Part shown: in pieces, positions 53,201 to 55,134 of the stretch
How positions within the stretch are numbered: position 1 is the stretch's first letter
Layout: each line of letters starts with the position of its first letter
NCBI RefSeq assembly: GCF_039555335.1
Contig: NC_092640.1
Coordinates: forward strand, 40,096,295 to 40,160,294
Reading direction: 5' to 3'
Origin: Amphiura filiformis
Lineage: Eukaryota; Echinodermata; Ophiuroidea; Amphilepidida; Amphiuridae
Length of the DNA stretch: 64,000 bases
Program-made: the position numbers and the translations under genes
The notes under the pieces: model-generated
Seen by the model: the letters and a program-made list of their open reading frames with translations, nothing else
Told to the model about the DNA's origin: nothing
The model's database searches: none

Positions 53201-54860
53201 CTGCTTTATGCATAGAAATATTATCTATGTTGACAGGCGTTATATGGTTTAAGGCTATGCCTAAATTAGGCCTTCAATGAAGAAACGATTTCTTGAGCAG
53301 AGCATAGTGAAGGATAATTGGACCTAGCATATAGGTCTTGTTATACTATTCTTTATGAATCGCAGACCTATCAGTAGGTCTTCTAGCTTCTTACTAAGTT
53401 ACACCCGTTATAGGTCTGACCGTCTCGATTTCCGTCCGTAGTTCGCGGCTGACGAACAATATTCCCCTGGTAAGATAAACTGTTTCATTGTGTGTTTGTT
53501 TTGCAGGTTGATAGATCCTAGAGAAGTAGGCGCAATTGGAAATGATTTATTTCCGATTGAGCTTGCGAATTAGGAAATAATGGAATAACCACCAATGTTT
53601 CTTTGTGTTTGTGCAGGGTCGTTGCCGAAGAATATCTTATGGATCCAACAGGGTACAATACAAAGGCTCAAGAAATGACAAGAAAACATGCTGCAAAACC
53701 ACTTGCTGAATGCATACAGGTAATCATAATTAGGAAAAATATCATTCATACATCAAGCTAGAGATCTTTGGTCTAGAAAACCACAAGAAATCTTTCTAGT
53801 CTGGATTGGTTTCCTGTGTTTAATATAAATATAAATTTTAATTTTTCATGTTCTTTGTACAGGATAATATAAAGACGTCTCCCTTCTCACATGAGCTTTT
53901 GCTGATGTAAAATAATAGTGGATGAGCCAGATAGGGTGCCATTTACCATCTGGGGGCGAAGCCCGCAGGGGCACTCAACTGTCCATTTCGTAGGGGTGTG
54001 TGGTGCTGAGCATCAAAATTTTGGAACCGAAAACTTCTGCCAAAATAAGGGATGCTGAACTGAAATGTACACATATTTTGGACCTATTCATAATGAACTC
54101 AAATTGGGCCAAGATAGTGGTTGTGGGGCTATTCAAATTTTCTAAATTTCCCATTATGGCTAAAAAAATTTGGGAGTCTTACGCAAATGGGGCTAAAGAG
54201 CATGATCCCTAAATCCCTTTGGAACTGCCACCTATCATGCCTATAGGCCAGGGAATCGGACCATTGAATTGACTGCCACACATACCCATACATATTATAC
54301 ACAAACTTTTCATGTCAGTATCCCAACTCCTGATGCTTCCAACCATTTATATAGTATGGTAAAAATTCAGTCTGCTTAGCTTTTGACAACTTTTCAAGTT
54401 GCTTGACTTGAAAATGGAGAAAAAGCGATGTCTTTACATTTTGAGAGAAAATGCAGGCCAAAACACATATTATGATTAGTTTATTACCATTTACAGCTAA
54501 AATAATATTAATTCGACCATCTTCTCTTATTTTCTTGGATAATTTGGCTTTATGATATTCTTCTTTGCAACAACTTAGGACATTATGGGATCCTCAGCTG
54601 ACAATTCAAGTCGACCACCGCCCAAACACCTTATCTGCCCGCTGACAGGACAGATTTTCGTTGAACCAGTGGAAACTCCGGGTGGTTATGCCTATGAAAG
54701 ATTGGCTATAGAGCTACACCTACAGACACATGGAACTGACCCGCAATCGAAAGAACCACTTACCGTCGGGGAGCTGCAGGACGCTACAGCATTACGTAAG
54801 GCTGCTGATGACTTCAGGGCATCGCAGACCAAAGTGACGGCTTGGTGGTTTAACCGATGA
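2114..54860 (+). CDS. 26-exon gene: SAM-Ubl-Ubl-vWA-E2(UBC)-U-box fusion protein, 1125 aa
   Basis: Coding exons: 2114-2252, 5232-5458, 11663-11873, 12716-12915, 15450-15508, 16103-16313, 17529-17648, 18320-18371, 19093-19160, 21220-21370, 22165-22291, 22692-22828, 27141-27258, 29286-29367, 32573-32619, 33841-33997, 34703-34812, 35251-35326, 36768-36846, 38035-38150, 38290-38384, 42897-43031, 45820-45949, 46456-46601, 53617-53719, 54579-54860. All introns are GT-AG, all phases match, the total is 3378 nt and there is no internal stop. Domains by residue: SAM about 5-65; ubiquitin-like about 131-210 and 243-309; unassigned 310-625; vWA about 630-800 with MIDAS residues D638, S640, S642, T714, D746; E2 fold about 878-1010 with cysteine C962; U-box about 1048-1120. 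Known for these families: an E2 carries ubiquitin as a thioester and a U-box recruits the charged E2. Inferred: a self-contained E2/E3 enzyme, probably cytosolic because no signal peptide or membrane segment is seen. BIRC6 and UBE2O are known E2/E3 hybrids, and plant RGLG proteins join vWA to RING, but I know no named protein with this order. Non-coding 5' exons cannot be excluded. Confidence 0.9.
2387..2881. mobile_element. TIR element with internal G-rich minisatellite
   Basis: Terminal inverted repeats of about 29 bp begin aggggtggtgcaataattat and end with the complement. Between them lie about eight copies of a roughly 27 bp unit (aggggggcaaagatttttgg plus cag-tc) on both sides of a unique centre near 2560-2690. 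About 495 bp in all, inside intron 1. Frames that cross it are products of the repeat. Confidence 0.75.
3259..3469. mobile_element. Palindromic MITE, TIR acactctaaatt
   Basis: The ends tacactctaaat and atttagagtgta frame a 211 bp segment whose halves are imperfect reverse complements (oligo-A/T and gattta blocks). Related to 6187-6363. Confidence 0.65.
3766..4104. mobile_element. TIR element, ends cccagcaaacacaaa
   Basis: The left end cccagcaaacacaaaaatg is mirrored by the right end tttgtttgctgtgg. The interior is rich in aaacgtttt-like blocks. A lone similar left end lies at 20592. Confidence 0.6.
4105..5231. other. End of intron 1, nothing recognised
   Basis: No repeat pair or coding exon is seen here. 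Frames of 70-130 codons on either strand have no recognisable protein pattern. Confidence 0.4.
5232..5458 (+). CDS. Exon 2: SAM C-terminal helix and Ser/Pro repeat linker
   Basis: The split glycine at the junction gives LTEMG followed by MSQIQKNRFRKMV, which is the last SAM helix and confirms the splice. Residues 80-118 then form a degenerate tandem repeat of about 13-14 residues (LLQPSASYLPGR, then LLQPSGSSLPRE), visible in the DNA as three copies of a block around caaccatc-gg-gtcat. It is likely a flexible linker and a possible phosphorylation target. The donor is gtacgt at 5459, phase 0. Confidence 0.85.
6187..6363. mobile_element. Palindromic MITE, TIR tactctctaaattcc
   Basis: The ends tactctctaaattc and gaatttagagagta and the largely reverse-complement halves (agacttaaaattcaaatct against agatttgaattttaagtct) define a 177 bp foldback. 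Same type as 3259-3469. Confidence 0.7.
6706..8231. repeat. Iterated 15 bp motif gttacctacgaatac, probable foldback element
   Basis: The motif occurs at 6736-6750, 7112-7126, 7481-7494 (one change), 7501-7515 (one change) and 7852-7866, and inverted at 6706-6719 and 8217-8231. The outer inverted copies at 6736 and 8217 could be the ends of a 1.5 kb element with repeated internal binding sites. The sequence between is AT-rich and non-coding. Confidence 0.55.
8525..8670 (+). repeat. Fragment of dispersed TIR element (family of 38419-38994)
   Basis: The block cccaaggaagatgccaattt to tagcgccgtgcttccattga is shared with 13785-13905 and, more diverged, with 38570-38690. A further short fragment (tttgatttcattttttcatt) lies near 9235-9330. 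Confidence 0.6.
9331..10890. other. Middle of intron 2, no gene seen
   Basis: Only a short tandem repeat stands out: about 24 bp (cccggggatatgaatcatt), two and a half copies, at 10074-10127. No exon was needed between exons 2 and 3, whose phases already agree. Confidence 0.4.
10890..11190 (-). repeat. Dispersed repeat, minus copy
   Basis: The reverse complement of this stretch matches 25016-25262: gcagttactg, cctatacacaatacaca, gaggtgtgacctc, tagttaacgtc, tgtgtgaaaaataaccg, taacatgtcctaaatttt. Interspersed repeat of unknown class. Confidence 0.6.
11663..11873 (+). CDS. Exon 3: first ubiquitin-like domain, N-terminal part
   Basis: Residues 123-192. The acceptor is ttttatttctag and the donor gtgagt. 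The pattern fits a beta-grasp fold: strand IQVKSIPNLDP, helix TTIEALKETILTK, strand ITCELFTNTGVPL. Similarity to ubiquitin is low, so this is a fold-level call made from the strand-helix-strand order and the continuation in exon 4 (a loop followed by SMICVIL). Confidence 0.78.
12510..12600. repeat. Short inverted repeat
   Basis: atatcagagggctg at 12517-12530 pairs with cagccctctgatat at 12584-12597, a perfect 14 bp stem with a 53 bp loop, in intron 3. Confidence 0.6.
12716..12915 (+). CDS. Exon 4: end of Ubl 1 and start of Ubl 2
   Basis: Residues 193-259. It opens with SLNQRCIKTNSMICVIL, which resembles the last turn and strand of a ubiquitin fold. After a linker, KSYKVQVNLEKDTPE is the first hairpin of a second ubiquitin-like fold. 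The acceptor tract is weak (gatatatgtcaag), but phase 1 in and phase 0 out agree with both neighbours. The donor gtaagt is strong. Confidence 0.8.
13040..13446 (+). mobile_element. 3' end of a CR1/L2-like non-LTR retrotransposon
   Basis: The stretch from ccccaatggaaataagcctc through a hairpin (aagcctcaa-tttta-ttgaggctt) to a tail of tgaa repeats has the layout of the 3' untranslated end of CR1/L2-clade elements. No coding part is attached. It lies in intron 4. Confidence 0.6.
13635..13915 (+). mobile_element. Left-end fragment of TIR element (family of 38419-38994)
   Basis: ggtaccagttacgtttaccc at 13639, flanked by ttaa, matches the end of the 38419 element. The next 270 bp also match (cttttagctcgaatttaaga, ccgtgcttccattgattagc). 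No right end is seen. Confidence 0.65.
14096..14640 (-). pseudogene. Broken reverse transcriptase fragment, jockey/CR1 type
   Basis: Reading the minus strand, a frame contains KPIYKEAMEAGIHELQNYLL then QNNLISGRQCGSRSDHSTVN. This resembles the RT segment with the P-I-Y-K and Q-x-G-F-R-x-x-H-S-T pattern, with internal loss. The adjoining 14490-14640 matches 39450-39560 (ctatgatcacataa, ccatatatgg), so both are remnants of one family. No intact enzyme remains. Confidence 0.6.
14800..15345 (+). repeat. Dispersed repeat with internal duplications
   Basis: Three diverged units of about 110 bp (gacctttgacccaaatcgga, ctaaggtcaa, gtgtgcaa, ctctgtactacttaatttgt, agcattttaa) end in aaagaagaagaaagaaactg. 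Related to 351-1085. It lies just upstream of exon 5. Confidence 0.6.
15450..15508 (+). CDS. Exon 5: helix of second ubiquitin-like domain
   Basis: Small 59 nt exon, residues 260-278. DVKKKITCQASIPDCVQHL matches the helix and following turn of ubiquitin folds (compare the usual DLKKKI-IPP-QQRL pattern). The donor is gtaacg. Confidence 0.85.
16103..16313 (+). CDS. Exon 6: end of Ubl 2 and linker
   Basis: Residues 279-349. RLPGASSFAMNCNNTLQNNG then IKQGDTILIDI is the last part of a ubiquitin fold (the -L-G-L-D-GI-GDTI- pattern). There is no Gly-Gly at the end of either Ubl, so they are probably built-in interaction modules and not conjugated modifiers. The rest, to MSTFACFLYV, is a linker or helix. 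The donor is gtgagt. Confidence 0.85.
16712..16920. mobile_element. Short TIR element (MITE)
   Basis: aatagaggccatca pairs with tgacggcctctatt, and inside them cgccatcttgtgggtac pairs with gtacccacaagatggcg. About 209 bp, non-coding, GC-richer than its surroundings, in intron 6. Confidence 0.7.
17529..17648 (+). CDS. Exon 7: unassigned helical region
   Basis: Residues 350-389, phase 0 on both sides. It reads as amphipathic helices (CLRLIRELTNWPPLLVALKK, then DKRTIIFCEQ). I do not recognise the family. The acceptor aacaatcag and the strong donor gtaagt support it. Confidence 0.8.
17649..18319. other. Intron 7, low-complexity only
   Basis: A gt-repeat and adjoining T-run/A-run hairpin lie at about 18066-18172. 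Nothing else is recognised. Confidence 0.5.
18320..18371 (+). CDS. Exon 8: unassigned helical region
   Basis: Short 52 nt exon, residues 390-406: VAIVEGLYFLFRRILPS. It is hydrophobic with a basic pair and probably continues the helices of exon 7. The acceptor is ttcatacag and the donor gtaagt. Phase 1 out joins exactly to exon 9. Confidence 0.78.
18372..19092. other. Intron 8, nothing recognised
   Basis: No repeat pair, RNA gene or extra exon is seen. Exons 8 and 9 already join in phase. Confidence 0.5.
19093..19160 (+). CDS. Exon 9: unassigned helical region
   Basis: Residues 407-429: a split Asn, then EVQDNKVFEHSALCWAYLL and KEK. The acceptor ttttcaaacag and donor gtaaga are good and the phase is consistent. 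Family unknown. Confidence 0.78.
19296..19615. mobile_element. TIR element with gccattttgaa repeats
   Basis: gtagtaagtatgcctttaga at the left is mirrored by ctaaaggcatacttactac at the right; the inverted ends extend over about 33 bp, to the acttcc block. Inside are three copies of a block with ggtcaaccggaa and cgccattttgaa, then A-rich runs. About 320 bp in intron 9. Confidence 0.75.
19616..21219. other. Rest of intron 9, mostly unrecognised
   Basis: A transposon-like end (tatacagggtgtatcaaaat) lies near 19918, and a cccagcaaacac end at 20592. A diverged repeat of a roughly 35 bp block (gggtcatt-ggtg-ca) occupies 20760-20880. No exon is seen. Confidence 0.4.
21220..21370 (+). CDS. Exon 10: unassigned region with CxxC pair
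   Basis: Residues 430-479. A Ser/Lys/Glu-rich start is followed by ISFNCSHCYTRLFLPVIVPG. C446 and C449 form a CxxC pair that could be half of a metal site; possible partners are C469, H471 and C490 (exon 11). I assign no domain. The acceptor is atattgcag and the donor gtgagt. Confidence 0.8.
21371..22164. other. Intron 10, nothing recognised
   Basis: AT-rich, with short A and T runs. No repeat pairs or RNA genes seen. Confidence 0.45.
22165..22291 (+). CDS. Exon 11: unassigned region
   Basis: Residues 480-521 plus two bases. It contains VLRCSADLEIQKLLLCYPLE and CLVWDIPSNVTS. The acceptor is cattatcag and the donor gtaagt. The pattern of strands and short helices hints at a folded domain shared with exons 10-13, but I cannot name it. 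Confidence 0.8.
22530..22665. repeat. Degenerate GAT microsatellite before exon 12
   Basis: Imperfect (GAT)n with gatgatgat and gaagat variants. In the exon 12 frame it reads as an uninterrupted Asp/Glu-rich stretch; it may be intronic or part of a longer exon 12. Confidence 0.7.
22692..22828 (+). CDS. Exon 12: unassigned basic region; 5' boundary uncertain
   Basis: Residues 522-567 in the minimal form: LRNIPRKSLGDLRRFQGKFD, then a basic, Gly-containing stretch ending LVTLNAL. The acceptor at 22690-22691 (gaccag) has a poor pyrimidine tract. The same frame is open far upstream, and an alternative acceptor after gggcaaaag (exon from 22521) also keeps phase and would add an acidic stretch of about 57 residues. 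The frame is fixed by the phases of exons 11 and 13. The donor is gtacgt. Confidence 0.68.
22930..23200. repeat. G-rich minisatellite and T-run
   Basis: Runs of G, then repeated aaggggcggc and ggcaaaaa blocks to about 23095, then a T-run at 23171-23193. Probably part of an old element. The frames across it are low complexity. Confidence 0.6.
23934..24095. repeat. Tandem duplication of an 84 bp unit
   Basis: ccgacctattttccatccaa and the following 70 bp recur at 24018, with small differences. Two copies, in intron 12. Confidence 0.8.
24848..25262 (+). repeat. Dispersed repeat, plus copy with tandem duplication
   Basis: 24848-25015 and 25016-25157 are about 90 percent alike by eye (ttaggacatgtta, gaagagtacttttaatattg, acacagcgacgttaactag). 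The unit continues to 25262. The inverted relative is at 10890-11190. Confidence 0.65.
25700..27045 (+). pseudogene. 5'-truncated CR1/jockey-like retrotransposon, broken RT
   Basis: The start reads as an RT segment with SGVPQGSV. A frame shift at the C-run near 25788 precedes the catalytic box YADDTLLY at about 25797. The frame then stays open to 26280, with KYLGIMISSNL and LYTTLCRPILEYGIPAW, typical of the jockey superfamily. It ends after a 3' untranslated part in repeats of atgat at 27017-27039. Inactive by truncation and frameshift. In intron 12. Confidence 0.8.
27141..27258 (+). CDS. Exon 13: unassigned region before vWA
   Basis: Residues 568-606 plus two bases: LPVVFSDLCKSAAAAYPLRL, YDPVTK, then an acidic TETEDADTLAE. 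The acceptor tatattatag is followed by the only reading frame that fits incoming phase 1; one alternative frame stops within seven codons. The donor is gtgaca. Confidence 0.8.
27585..28214. mobile_element. TIR element with repeated acccacccaagtcca motif
   Basis: The left end (aaatgaatac, then aaaacccacccaagtccat) is mirrored at 28178-28214. Internal copies of caccacccaagtcca lie near 27750 and 28007. About 630 bp, non-coding, in intron 13. Confidence 0.65.
28290..28625. repeat. Diverged array of aatt-agtgat-agcgaacctta units, both orientations
   Basis: About ten degenerate copies of a block like ttagtgatagcgaacctta. The first half runs in the opposite orientation (aaggttcgcta, tatcactaattt), so the stretch can fold on itself. 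It resembles in style the array at 57590-58409. Confidence 0.55.
29286..29367 (+). CDS. Exon 14: linker and start of vWA domain
   Basis: Residues 607-634. STKKYFSTTDDVTGSDCLF leads to RPPKEAIV, the first strand of the vWA fold. The acceptor is ttttttttcctcctttgtag and the donor gtgagt. Confidence 0.85.
29506..30752. mobile_element. 1.25 kb TIR element
   Basis: ttagggatcgttcattattt at the left pairs with aaataatgagcggtccctta at the right, both followed inward by C/G runs and repeated acataaccccccct blocks. The direct repeat tta at the edges may be a target duplication. No transposase frame is seen, so it is non-autonomous or decayed. In intron 14. Confidence 0.7.
30753..31510. other. Intron 14 segment, nothing recognised
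   Basis: No repeat pair or exon seen. Confidence 0.4.
31513..31610 (+). pseudogene. tRNA-like pol III unit, probably a tRNA pseudogene
   Basis: It has an A box tggccgagtggt at 31520, a B box ggttcgagtcc at 31572-31582 and a T9 run at 31602-31610. The ends ccacgg and cctgtgg can pair. The anticodon loop would read cgcgtaa (CGT, Thr-like), but position 33 is G instead of T, and the anticodon and T stems are mispaired. So a working tRNA is unlikely; a tRNA pseudogene or the head of a SINE fits better. Confidence 0.6.
31611..32326. other. Intron 14 segment, nothing recognised
   Basis: AT-rich sequence without visible repeats or exons. Confidence 0.4.
32327..32486. mobile_element. 160 bp TIR element (MITE)
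   Basis: The left arm tttttgacgaaagggacgaa at 32327-32369 and the right arm ending ctctttcgtcaaaa at 32444-32486 are reverse complements over about 42 bp, with few changes. A related right end lies at 61365-61412. It sits 87 bp before exon 15. Confidence 0.75.
32573..32619 (+). CDS. Exon 15: vWA MIDAS motif
   Basis: Residues 635-649: MAVDISLSMKSKSFA. This short 47 nt exon carries the DxSxS metal-binding motif (D638, S640, S642). The acceptor is tatatttcag and the donor gtaata. Confidence 0.9.
32640..32875. repeat. Pyrimidine-rich microsatellite (ctctttctttg)
   Basis: About 230 bp of ctctttcttt and cgctctttc variants, starting 21 bp after exon 15. It produces long low-complexity frames on both strands that are not genes. 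Confidence 0.8.
33012..33096 (+). repeat. Tandem repeat carrying splice-like sites
   Basis: After ttttctttacag comes gaacag, then two and a half copies of a 28-31 bp unit beginning gtaagatttctcagattatc. Each copy starts with a consensus-like donor. Confidence 0.7.
33586..33810. mobile_element. 225 bp TIR element next to exon 16
   Basis: agggttatcattttcttcgg at the left pairs with ccgaagaaaaaacgatagcc at the right. The interior is C- and G-rich and non-coding. It ends 30 bp before exon 16, so it lies where the branch point would be. Confidence 0.75.
33841..33997 (+). CDS. Exon 16: vWA core
   Basis: Residues 650-702. It contains SRLSVVQQMFCTFADRSMAY then HVIGLVTFNSTPSV, the usual first helix and second core strand of a vWA fold (compare K-x-x-x-F-Ix and VGLVTF). 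The acceptor is gtttttaattttcag and the donor gtacta. Confidence 0.92.
34174..34404. mobile_element. Foldback element in intron 16
   Basis: Arms of about 33 bp (taaactggttaattatgcta to ccaaatccaata, and the reverse complement at 34370-34402) enclose about 165 bp. No frame of note. Confidence 0.75.
34703..34812 (+). CDS. Exon 17: vWA MIDAS threonine
   Basis: Residues 703-738. MDASGNTALYDGISTAI is the canonical second MIDAS segment, with T714. The acceptor is gaatttgcag and the donor gtatag. It is followed by a helix, FEEIKKLFPDCK. Confidence 0.93.
35251..35326 (+). CDS. Exon 18: vWA strand with MIDAS aspartate
   Basis: Residues 739-764. RRIICLSDGEDNKST is a textbook vWA fourth strand with the SDG turn (D746). 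With exons 15 and 17 the metal site is complete, so the domain can probably bind ligand through a divalent cation. The acceptor is ggcttttag and the donor gtaagt. Confidence 0.93.
35327..36275. other. Intron 18, first part, nothing recognised
   Basis: AT-rich, no repeats or exons identified. Confidence 0.45.
36276..36593. mobile_element. 318 bp TIR element
   Basis: aggacagagataaaaagaat then ttatcgcg at the left mirrors cgcgatatattctttttatc then tctgtctt at the right, about 30 bp. The interior has a 101-codon frame without a recognisable domain. Confidence 0.7.
36768..36846 (+). CDS. Exon 19: vWA strand
   Basis: Residues 765-790: SQKIILDAVDIGTKQ, then IKGLCSASG. The strand IILDAVDIG and the following helix are typical of vWA (a variant of the V-x-V-D-I-G pattern). 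The acceptor is tttctttcag and the donor gtatgt. Confidence 0.9.
36847..38034. other. Intron 19, nothing recognised
   Basis: No repeat pair, RNA gene or extra exon seen. Confidence 0.45.
38035..38150 (+). CDS. Exon 20: end of vWA and helical linker
   Basis: Residues 791-829. GGYCFRPINIVEASKIFELE closes the vWA fold (G-G-x-x-F/Y before the last helix), and TMLSLTAREERSHQQVKNL is a charged helix. The donor is gtaagc. Confidence 0.9.
38290..38384 (+). CDS. Exon 21: linker between vWA and E2
   Basis: Residues 830-860 plus two bases: SDLQRLSTKPYDDHPKRRLP, then AEVKDPVTSTD. It is Pro- and charge-rich, likely disordered. The intron before it is only 139 nt. The donor is gtgagt. Confidence 0.85.
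38419..38994. mobile_element. 576 bp TIR element
   Basis: aggtaccggttattttcacc at the left and the complement of agtaccagttatgtttaccc at the right define the ends, with gtatatcctaaa shared in both arms. Fragments of the family lie at 13635-13915, 8525-8670 and 9235-9330. It starts 34 bp after exon 21. Confidence 0.75.
39450..39620 (+). repeat. Dispersed repeat and TA-rich microsatellite
   Basis: 39450-39560 matches the reverse complement of 14490-14640 (tgtgatcatagagaaatgcc, aataatccatatatggggt). A tatatg microsatellite follows at 39578-39618. Confidence 0.6.
39815..39945 (+). mobile_element. Diverged MITE fragment (family of 61019-61202)
   Basis: gattaaggtcatgtcttcta, actcccatttgaaat and gtgtgagag match the core of the 61019-61202 element. 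The ends are degraded. Confidence 0.5.
40290..40400. repeat. tagtcg-rich palindromic stretch, host of the RTE insertion
   Basis: Repeated and inverted blocks of agtcgcgact, tagtcgacta and cgactat. Similar blocks recur at 42425-42480 (gtcgactagtcatgactatt, gtcgactacta) beyond the RTE copy, so the two may be halves of one older element. Confidence 0.5.
40466..42223 (+). pseudogene. 5'-truncated RTE-like non-LTR retrotransposon
   Basis: The 10 bp tgtttgacat occurs at 40466-40475 and 42214-42223 as a target-site duplication. Between them lies an RT-bearing coding part: PGTDDLTSDIFK, WKEAKVILLHKNGDK, NYRPISLL, then the catalytic FADD box at about 41434 and a C-terminal Arg/Lys-rich, Trp-rich tail (RWAGHIARKDDNRW). 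One in-frame TGA at 41216 and one frameshift near 41330 break it. The 3' end is a short gaggt repeat at 42196-42213. The endonuclease part is missing by 5' truncation. Confidence 0.88.
42897..43031 (+). CDS. Exon 22: N-terminal helix of E2 (UBC) fold
   Basis: Residues 861-905 plus two bases. SVYRVMQEMTKIHRKPHPAF matches helix 1 and the turn of ubiquitin-conjugating enzymes (R-x-x-x-E-x-x-x-hydrophobic), followed by KILPAEN. The acceptor is aatgttgcag and the donor gtaaga. Confidence 0.88.
43113..43755 (-). mobile_element. Penelope-like element 3' fragment flanked by inverted repeats
   Basis: Arms of about 190 bp (43116-43308 and 43546-43740) are reverse complements with only a few differences. 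The minus strand of the loop encodes the end of a GIY-YIG nuclease: VYIGETAR, then after a frame break SSAVAEHLKNTGHKLDSPNI and KFLNRKIKESIAIRQEKQ, LNRDGAGI. This matches the C-terminal endonuclease of Penelope-like elements. The RT part is absent. In intron 22. Confidence 0.75.
44031..44094. repeat. Short perfect-stem hairpin
   Basis: ttttagcgggttcgc and gcgaacccgctaaaa form a 15 bp perfect stem (19 bp with one bulge), with a 27 bp loop. More GC-rich than its surroundings. Confidence 0.75.
44470..45605 (-). mobile_element. Decayed TIR element related to 56735-58502
   Basis: Blocks 44620-44745 and 45365-45500 match 56955-57100 and 57480-57590, the first in inverse orientation (aaaacctaatta, tttaaaaagaacgaaaa, gcgcattgtgtttggtg; aaacttggaatgaa, gacgcatg, tttcttcg). 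The right end gacaccctgaatgtatg resembles the gggacaccctgtatatg end at 58502. The left end is not found. Confidence 0.6.
45820..45949 (+). CDS. Exon 23: E2 core sheet
   Basis: Residues 906-949. FFWRIFMTGPTGTPYENGVF then FAEFPDNYPAVPPVVRFITP is a near-textbook E2 core (W-x-G-P-x-x-T-P-Y-x-G-x-F, then FP-x-x-YP-x-x-PP). The donor is the weak CCA|GTATCC at 45950; it is chosen because it alone joins in phase and in pattern to exon 24. Confidence 0.92.
45950..46455. other. Intron 23, T-run only
   Basis: A T-run at about 46218-46230 and a C-run at 46250. A 121-codon frame overlaps these and has no recognisable domain. Confidence 0.45.
46456..46601 (+). CDS. Exon 24: E2 active-site segment
   Basis: Residues 950-997 plus two bases. 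IHHCNINSVGRICHSIF is the catalytic segment, with C962 in the place of the ubiquitin-accepting cysteine. The usual HPN is HCN here (H952, C953, N954), so the key Asn is kept. INIYKILSAIYGLLMTPEPD then DPLD matches the helix and loop after the cysteine. The donor is gtaggt. Using the later gtatag donor would include TAG and stop the protein. Confidence 0.92.
46602..47845. other. Intron 24, first part, nothing firm
   Basis: Only a short inverted pair ggtttcgggatgtct / agatttcctgaaacc stands out near 47678-47722. No exon is needed here. Confidence 0.4.
47846..47980 (+). repeat. Direct repeat A1
   Basis: Starts tatacatttcctttggaggc and ends ggacgtctaattt. Identical to 52760-52894. Both copies keep an open frame from atggtcaattcagcgg that reads MVNSAVCMNCVQRGVIKALI. 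Confidence 0.9.
49850..50620. repeat. Minisatellite, tatgggagcattcccatgaa unit
   Basis: At least 20 imperfect copies of a 22-32 bp unit containing gggagcattcccatgaa and gtgtatg. The core gggagcattccc is nearly self-complementary, so each unit can form a small hairpin. It yields spurious frames on both strands. Confidence 0.85.
52617..52760 (+). repeat. Direct repeat B1
   Basis: gtagttcgcggctgacgaac to gcgaattaggaaataat; matches 53438-53581 with two changes. Confidence 0.9.
52760..52894 (+). repeat. Direct repeat A2
   Basis: Exact second copy of 47846-47980, abutting B1 with a one-base overlap. Confidence 0.9.
53438..53581 (+). repeat. Direct repeat B2, right end of element
   Basis: Second copy of B. 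After it the sequence changes at once to ggaataaccaccaatg and the exon 25 acceptor. Confidence 0.9.
53617..53719 (+). CDS. Exon 25: C-terminal helices of E2
   Basis: Residues 998-1032. VVAEEYLMDPTGYNTKAQEM then TRKHAAKPLAECIQ fits the final E2 helices (N/V-x-x-A-x-x-Y-x-x-D-x-x-x-Y-x-x-x-A). The acceptor is ttctttgtgtttgtgcag, 35 nt after the end of the large split-repeat element. The donor is gtaatc. Confidence 0.9.
53720..54578. other. Intron 25, nothing recognised
   Basis: No repeat pair, exon or RNA gene seen between the last E2 exon and the U-box exon. Confidence 0.45.
54579..54860 (+). CDS. Exon 26: U-box domain and stop
   Basis: Residues 1033-1125, stop TGA. After a Ser/Pro linker comes a U-box: HLICPLTGQIFVEPVETPGG, YAYERLAIELHLQ, SKEPLTVGELQDAT, LRKAADDF. 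This matches the family pattern (ICP-T-x-F-x-x-P-V, Y-x-x-x-A-I, P-x-T-x-x-x-L, L-x-x-x-I-x-x-F). U-boxes bind E2 without zinc. The protein ends TAWWFNR soon after the domain. Confidence 0.93.
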   Translation, partial: DIMGSSADNSSRPPPKHLICPLTGQIFVEPVETPGGYAYERLAIELHLQTHGTDPQSKEPLTVGELQDATALRKAADDFRASQTKVTAWWFNR

Positions 54861-55052
54861 TCTACCTTGGTAAATTATAGATACATTGGAATATATCTAA
54901 AATATGAAATAAGGAACCAAGTTTTACAATGTGTTACCAACCTCGGCAGAAAGGCTGGAAAGGTCAGGGATGTCTTAGCTAACTGTTTATCTTGACCAAT
55001 GCACTTCTGCAAAGTAATTATTCTGCATAAACCTGTCGAGTACATCAGATAT

Positions 55053-55114
55053 AATAAAACAATGGGCAATTAATTGCTGCATTGATATTTTAGTTTGAAA
55101 ATTTAGGAAATAAA
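55053..55114 (+). promoter_or_regulatory. Candidate polyadenylation signals of the fusion gene
   Basis: AATAAA occurs at 55053-55058 and again at 55109-55114, about 195 and 250 nt after the stop codon. Either could end the transcript. An AT-rich genome yields this hexamer often by chance. Confidence 0.45.
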
Positions 55115-55134
55115 TATCTTAAATTAAAACGCTA

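Larger units (their letters stand above)
47846..53581 (+). mobile_element. Split-direct-repeat element (DIRS-order, PAT/Ngaro-like), non-autonomous
   Basis: Order A1 (47846-47980), body, B1 (52617-52760), A2 (52760-52894), spacer, B2 (53438-53581). A1 and A2 are identical over 135 bp by eye; B1 and B2 differ at two of 144 positions. B1 runs directly into A2. This A1-B1-A2-B2 order is the split direct repeat arrangement of PAT and Ngaro tyrosine-recombinase retrotransposons. No clear target duplication is seen, which also fits. The body has no RT or recombinase frame, only short frames and a minisatellite, so it must have been mobilised in trans if the assignment is right. It ends 35 bp before exon 25. 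Confidence 0.62.

Noticed and set aside
47846..53581. LTR retrotransposon interpretation
   Set aside because: The A and B repeats are interleaved (A1-B1-A2-B2), not one terminal repeat at each end, and no target duplication, primer site or gag/pol is seen.
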